From contig PBVH01000016.1 in assembly GCA_002728175.1 (NCBI GenBank), positions 62,331-73,670 of the forward strand: DNA of 11,340 nucleotides, read 5' to 3'. The stretch's first letter is position 1; every line of letters begins with the position of its first letter. A program made the translations under genes and the position numbers. The notes under the pieces were generated by a model that was not told the DNA's origin, did no database searches, and was given only the letters and a program-made list of their open reading frames with translations. The stretch is from Flavobacteriales bacterium. Its GTDB lineage: Bacteria; Bacteroidota; Bacteroidia; Flavobacteriales; BACL11. Shown here in pieces: positions 10,201-11,340 of the stretch.

Positions 10201-10279
10201 ACACTGTGTCGGTAGCAGCATTTAATTTAAAGGAAGAAACCAGGAAAATATATATAAAAAATTGTAAAAGTCTTTTCAT
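4289..10279 (-). CDS. Giant T9SS-secreted surface protein: cupredoxin head, SprB-type repeat stalk, PKD-like domain, gliding-motility C-terminal domain
   Basis: Complete, 1996 residues. Residues 1-21 are a Sec signal peptide (MKRLLQ, hydrophobic core, cut near LNA/ATD). Residues 22-108 form a plastocyanin-like cupredoxin domain with type 1 copper ligands His56, Cys93, His96 and Met101. Residues 109-221 are an unassigned linker domain. Residues 222-1813 hold about 17 SprB-type modules, many divergent. Residues 1814-1909 look PKD-like (VADFSLSS start, QGIYTITLIA strand). Residues 1910-1996 are the gliding-motility-associated C-terminal domain (FSPNDDQINDLF, YNRWGKRVY, FWDG, GVYFFV, KGSVTLVR), a T9SS type-B sorting signal. 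Expected route: Sec export, then T9SS to the cell surface. The protein is very rich in Ser, Thr, Asn and Asp and poor in Lys/Arg. It is first in a probable two-gene operon. The start at 10279 gives an intact signal peptide and no better upstream start was seen. The domain architecture is clear; the biological role (adhesion, copper binding or electron transfer) is inference. Confidence 0.95.
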   Translation of the reverse strand: MKRLLQFFIYIFLVSSFKLNAATDTVYTVGNTGFTPDPLNVNVGDTVVFMNSGGFHNVNFANHPSLGTSGNPVGAGYIGTFIFNTTGQYDYQCDPHVPMGMFGTIEVNSNPTIENFWIKPPDCANEPITSPTGNISVKIDNPSNVACSLQLYFQIPAFTGNYIAGPSQQIGGAFVDSAGFNNIFPNNYIIYLVDEADPTIIYDSIVPPSIFAPDSLVIQLVSLIDPTSILNSDGSIDISVSGGTPGYTYFWEETINNFTSSTEDINNLPVGLYQLTVTDSNNCTISQSWTLEATPCFAGNVEVTNVSCFGDQDGEIHISGAYGTGPLTFAIDTVAYTDPNFPTQLYQNSLHTNTTGSGSWTFSNSSGPSNYSVPRRVGGEVYYYYFTSADPECDIEDNIGEIEVDRFGEIYSVDIDTTNTDPGASNGSIQVTNISGGYPLIDTINPPLYVGYLYEWYDSDTNLITTTTTNIFSGLDSGLYHLVITDSSDFRCESPMYQVRVNIAPPCSPEIDTIIHNVCPQTFQGEVHIGSLYGYNSFFLSDSLDNIINTGVIYDTIYSIVFDSLSSGEYTITLLDTNLAGICDSFSLGPILIQEPVVNSPIILSANPNGSNNLCSGDSTQLLVNVTVPTSNVNYNYYISGGPIPGTSINDTTNEYYFPGSYQLVLFYNDSSCINDPNYIPLSFDIIEYKLEFSSINSVADSSCASLPTGQINVVLDTVTNLPVTYNLYNSNNTLLQSDISNSLSNDYDQIIYGTYNLTIEDNNGCVVESNTSVTVEEINNLQVHVVYEKETCYEYDGSVQLIVDTNHYFFSADSLYYDFCLLDSLGNPIVTITPTDTFGYYINPITNDTLLSNIVDNGYTYTFEGLTAGLYHVLVKTDACHDTIPLTIEKVIQPTITGLNLHHETCCGYDGSIDALVDIGDAMNIQYTITFDTTVIAIDTINGTYPYMNGLNAWPSQSFIDTFVNVQDSSHFVNLTRGYYLIHLYDSIIGCEDIYSSKIDLGIDSSLASQLDMQLSFTNMLCYDSINATVKVLYPNVCYDYQLWLYNDTLNPNLISTDFSSSIDSFVYFNELYKGIYGVQAISHSKYKGCVVRSDTIEILEPEIISYDSPLSSAVYCTNPGTCNGKVWLPSSPVGGVLDTSSIVNNAVYKYYINKINTSANYFNGPILTDSMFVALCPGDYEVQVTDGNNCIVRDTVTVLDSSLYIDSFHVTTISCFDSTNATAQVFAHGGREPLYTYVWQDSSSVVIDSSYNSLVSNLSTGTYSVTVYDSTGCMAVDFTEILSAPEKLVLAAKREDYSTAENCLGESYDGSIGFEIRGGTQPYIFNWSFYNDPSIFGTDTANSVYCDTCTSYQWDDLQIDSVYILEGLTANSYLISITDINGCIDTLWLPIDSFRVTARNQNNPLVFENIVHTDSICFNSQNGDVTIMIDTIASWPLSYSIDDGDTYSSDSVFNNLAVGSYDIKVKDTYGCTIDSSFVINEYDSLFIHLDSIQNISCYGDTNGMISITSHGGSQPHTYLWTGPNGFTSTATSITDLYIGTYSVIVSDINLCLIADSFEISEPTPLQLNVINTSVQDVSCNGKDDGRAEVEVLSNSGTSPYDFLWSNGVANALNSSLSAGISTCTVTDFNGCQEVILVTIDEPNELVLNVLNVEDNLCAGEQIGEIFVSGSGGTEPYQYIINNVSQNDPLFENLVSGSYTLSFVDANDCSSAEIIQDIKEPGQINLPISVFRTTCNSSDDGLINVVFNNGIAPYDYNLYRNGTLISSGNVFNVEDTLVLTHLSPASYYISVEDYNGCTTSSNEVEVIEPELIVADFSLSSDLITKGSVLDITNLSTPSSGDWQANVFEWNILDGNGSFESGYDFTSENPQISYSKQGIYTITLIANNIELDASCESIFSKVVEVQGYDVINLFSPNDDQINDLFHFQDQLLDELYVEIYNRWGKRVYHWQGPQGFWDGKGYNSELLPEGVYFFVMEAVGKDGSEYTEKGSVTLVR
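4292..4552 (-). other. Gliding-motility-associated C-terminal domain (T9SS type-B sorting signal)
   Basis: Residues 1910-1996 carry the family's hallmarks in order: an FSPN.D..ND.F segment, a YNRWG motif, a WDG motif, a P.GVYFFV strand and a terminal KG.VTLVR. This domain directs Bacteroidetes proteins through the type IX secretion system. One small departure is FSPNDD in place of the more usual FSPNGDG. The signal is at the extreme C-terminus as expected, so the gene is full length. Confidence 0.92.
4553..4840 (-). other. PKD-like domain before the sorting signal
   Basis: Residues about 1814-1909 begin VADFSLSS, have an Asn-Leu-Ser turn (TNLST), a Trp-containing strand (FEWNILDGNG), and a Gly-Tyr-Thr strand (KQGIYTITLIANN) followed by a Cys and a closing KVVEVQG strand. 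This is the usual order in PKD domains, which often precede the T9SS C-terminal domain. The canonical W.FGDG motif is replaced by WNILDGNG, so the call is to a divergent member. Confidence 0.7.
4841..9616 (-). repeat. Divergent SprB-type protein repeat array in the cupredoxin-headed protein (about 17 modules)
   Basis: Module-opening Cys residues are at 308, 519, 615, 704, 793, 907, 1023, 1118/1124, 1217, 1305, 1419, 1499, 1581, 1659 and 1736. Two further modules lack the opening Cys: one near residue 230 (ILNSDGS, then GGTPGYTYFW) and one near 424 (GASNGSIQV). Spacings run from 77 to about 116 residues. The modules after 1217 are closest to the family core (GG.PY.Y.W or variants). Those at about 519-1124 mostly keep the opening Cys and turn but lose GG.PY.Y.W, and several carry insertions, so the module count is approximate. 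Confidence 0.82.
9617..9955 (-). other. Unassigned domain between the cupredoxin head and the repeat stalk
   Basis: Residues about 109-221 match neither the cupredoxin nor the SprB pattern. They start PTIENFWIKPPDC and contain NISVKIDNPSN, LQLYFQIPAF and NNYIIYLVDEADP, which look like alternating beta strands. Two Cys residues (123 and 147) could pair. It may be a small beta-sandwich connecting head and stalk; no family is recognised. Confidence 0.45.
9956..10216 (-). other. Cupredoxin (plastocyanin-like type 1 copper) domain
   Basis: Residues 22-108, directly after the signal peptide. The order of features is that of plastocyanins: a VNVGDTVVFMN strand (41-51), FHNVNF with ligand His56, a GQYDYQC strand with Cys93, then His96 and Met101, and a closing GTIEVN strand. 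The Cys-x2-His-x4-Met loop (CDPHVPMGM) matches plastocyanin spacing exactly. All four type 1 copper ligands are present, so the site should bind copper; its redox use is not shown. Pseudoazurin-type cupredoxins are an alternative subgroup. Confidence 0.88.
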
Positions 10280-10333
10280 GCAAAATTCATTTTCTTAAAC
10301 TTTGTTTTAGTTATGAGTATTATCTCTAGCCTG

Positions 10334-10341
10334 CAAACATA
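10334..10341 (-). promoter_or_regulatory. Candidate -7 promoter element for the surface-protein operon
   Basis: The minus strand reads TATGTTTG, an exact match to the Bacteroidetes -7 consensus TAnnTTTG. It would place the transcript start roughly 45-50 bases before the ATG at 10279. No TTTG -33 element is seen at the expected distance upstream, so the call rests on one box. Confidence 0.45.
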
Positions 10342-10386
10342 CAAAAAATTTATCAACACCTACTATATATATACCTATTAAAAATG

Positions 10387-10394
10387 TACATTTG
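10387..10394 (+). promoter_or_regulatory. Candidate -7 promoter element for the helicase gene
   Basis: The plus strand reads TACATTTG, matching TAnnTTTG. It lies about 18 bases before the ATG at 10413, giving a very short leader of roughly 10 bases. The -33 TTTG is not evident (the spacer is a TA run). Confidence 0.4.
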
Positions 10395-10412
10395 AAGTCT
10401 CATTTTTTAAAC

Positions 10413-11340
10413 ATGAAAAATTATCTGCAAGAACTAAATTCTGAGCAACAAAAAGCTGTTCTACACATTGACGGACCATTAATTGTTATTGCTGGAGCTG
10501 GATCTGGTAAAACTAGAGTTATCACATGCAGAATAGCAAATATGTTAAATAACAAAATAAGCGCATACAATATATTAGCTCTAACATTCACTAATAAAGC
10601 AGCTAAAGAAATGAGAAATAGAATCGATCAAATTACACAGCCCTACAAAGCAGCAAGTCTTTGGATGGGTACTTTTCATTCGATGTTTGCAAAAATTTTA
10701 CGAATTGAATCTAATCGATTTAATTATCCATCAAACTTTACCATATATGATACAGAAGATTCAAAAAGTTTAGTAAAGAGTATCATCAAAGAACTAGAAC
10801 TAGATAAGGAAATCTACAAACCAAATGTTATTAGAAACAGAATTTCCTCTTTAAAAAATCATTTTATAAAATCAAAGGATTATAATAAAAGACCAGAACT
10901 CACTCAAACTGATAAAATTGCAAAAAGAGATGATTTTGGAAGAATCTATCAAATTTATGAAAAAAGATGTCAAAAATCTTCTGCTTTAGATTTTGACGAT
11001 TTACTTTTAAAAACATATGAGCTATTTGAAGAAAATCCAGATATTCTTTTAAAATACCAAGAAAAATTTAAATATATTTTAATTGATGAGTATCAAGACA
11101 CTAACTTTGTTCAATACTTGATTATAAAAAAACTTGCAGCCCTCTATGAAAATATTTGTGTTGTTGGAGATGATGCTCAAAGTATTTACAGCTTTAGAGG
11201 TGCAAATATCCAAAATATACTAAATTTTAAAACCGATTATCCAGACTTTAAAGAATATAAATTAGAGCAAAATTATAGATCAACAGCTAATATTGTCAAT
11301 GCTGCCAACAGTGTAATTAAAAATAATGAAAAACAAATCT
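10413..11340 (+). CDS. UvrD/PcrA/Rep-type superfamily 1 DNA helicase (partial, 5' part)
   Basis: The first 309 codons of an ATP-dependent 3'-5' DNA helicase of the UvrD/PcrA/Rep group; the frame runs off the right edge. SF1A motifs appear in order: LNSEQQKAV (Q-motif region, 8-16), Walker A AGAGSGKT (27-34), LTFTNKAAKEM (motif Ia, 57-67), GTFHSMFAKILR (motif Ib, 86-97), ALDFDDLL (191-198), LIDEYQDTN (motif II, 223-231), VVGDDAQSIYSFRGAN (motif III region, 250-265) and LEQNYRSTANIV (motif IV region, 284-295). The usual family length is over 650 residues, so less than half is here. These enzymes unwind DNA in nucleotide excision and mismatch repair and remove proteins from DNA. UvrD, PcrA and Rep cannot be separated from this part, so no symbol is given. 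The start at 10413 fits the family, which begins just before LN..Q..AV. It is divergent from the surface-protein operon. Confidence 0.96.
   Translation, partial: MKNYLQELNSEQQKAVLHIDGPLIVIAGAGSGKTRVITCRIANMLNNKISAYNILALTFTNKAAKEMRNRIDQITQPYKAASLWMGTFHSMFAKILRIESNRFNYPSNFTIYDTEDSKSLVKSIIKELELDKEIYKPNVIRNRISSLKNHFIKSKDYNKRPELTQTDKIAKRDDFGRIYQIYEKRCQKSSALDFDDLLLKTYELFEENPDILLKYQEKFKYILIDEYQDTNFVQYLIIKKLAALYENICVVGDDAQSIYSFRGANIQNILNFKTDYPDFKEYKLEQNYRSTANIVNAANSVIKNNEKQI

Larger units (their letters stand above)
10280..10412. other. Divergent intergenic region between the surface-protein operon and the helicase gene
   Basis: This 133-bp AT-rich stretch separates two outward-reading starts, so it should hold both promoters. 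It contains a TAnnTTTG-type element on each strand and, between them, a 10-bp TA run at 10364-10373. No Shine-Dalgarno motif precedes either start, as is usual in Bacteroidetes. No other conserved site was recognised. Confidence 0.7.

Noticed and set aside
10276..10290. A four-codon minus-strand mini-frame (Met-Asn-Phe-Ala) whose TGA overlaps the start ATG of the cupredoxin-headed gene.
   Set aside because: It could in principle couple translation, but a frame this short is expected by chance in AT-rich DNA and there is no supporting site or conservation evidence.
10364..10373. A 10-bp alternating TA run considered as an operator or a terminator stem.
   Set aside because: It is self-complementary only because it is a simple alternating run, with no loop and no T-tract; it gives no specific evidence for a regulator.

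Overview
The window is AT-rich DNA from a member of the Bacteroidetes, most likely a marine or aquatic Flavobacteriales-type bacterium. Three things point there. Two giant secreted proteins are built from SprB-type repeats. One ends in the 'gliding motility-associated' C-terminal signal used by the type IX secretion system (T9SS). The intergenic region carries TAnnTTTG promoter-like elements and the genes lack Shine-Dalgarno sites. The genus cannot be fixed from sequence reading alone.

Layout. Positions 1-4273 (minus strand) hold the first 1424 codons of a giant surface protein whose 3' end lies beyond the left edge. Positions 4289-10279 (minus strand) hold a complete 1996-residue surface protein. 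Only 15 bp separate them and both read right to left, so the 1996-residue gene is first and the partial gene second in a probable operon. Positions 10280-10412 are a divergent intergenic region. From 10413 to the right edge (plus strand) runs the 5' part of a UvrD/PcrA/Rep-type DNA helicase gene with intact N-terminal helicase motifs. Coding density is very high; no RNA gene, mobile element or CRISPR array was seen.

How the genes fit together. Both giant proteins have a signal peptide, a distinctive N-terminal head, and a long stalk of cysteine-containing modules of about 75-115 residues. The complete one then has a PKD-like domain and a T9SS type-B signal, so it should be exported by Sec and T9SS and attached to or released from the cell surface. 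The heads differ. The second gene has the head usual for this class (THIxGGE start, CCRN motif, a DDFCP segment) plus an FN3-like domain. The first gene starts with a cupredoxin domain that keeps all four type 1 copper ligands (His56, Cys93, His96, Met101). A blue-copper head on a long adhesin-like stalk, next to a second stalked protein, is the most unusual content here. Its function (electron transfer, copper capture, redox-dependent adhesion) is not shown by the sequence. The helicase is a housekeeping repair gene on the other strand with no evident link to the operon.
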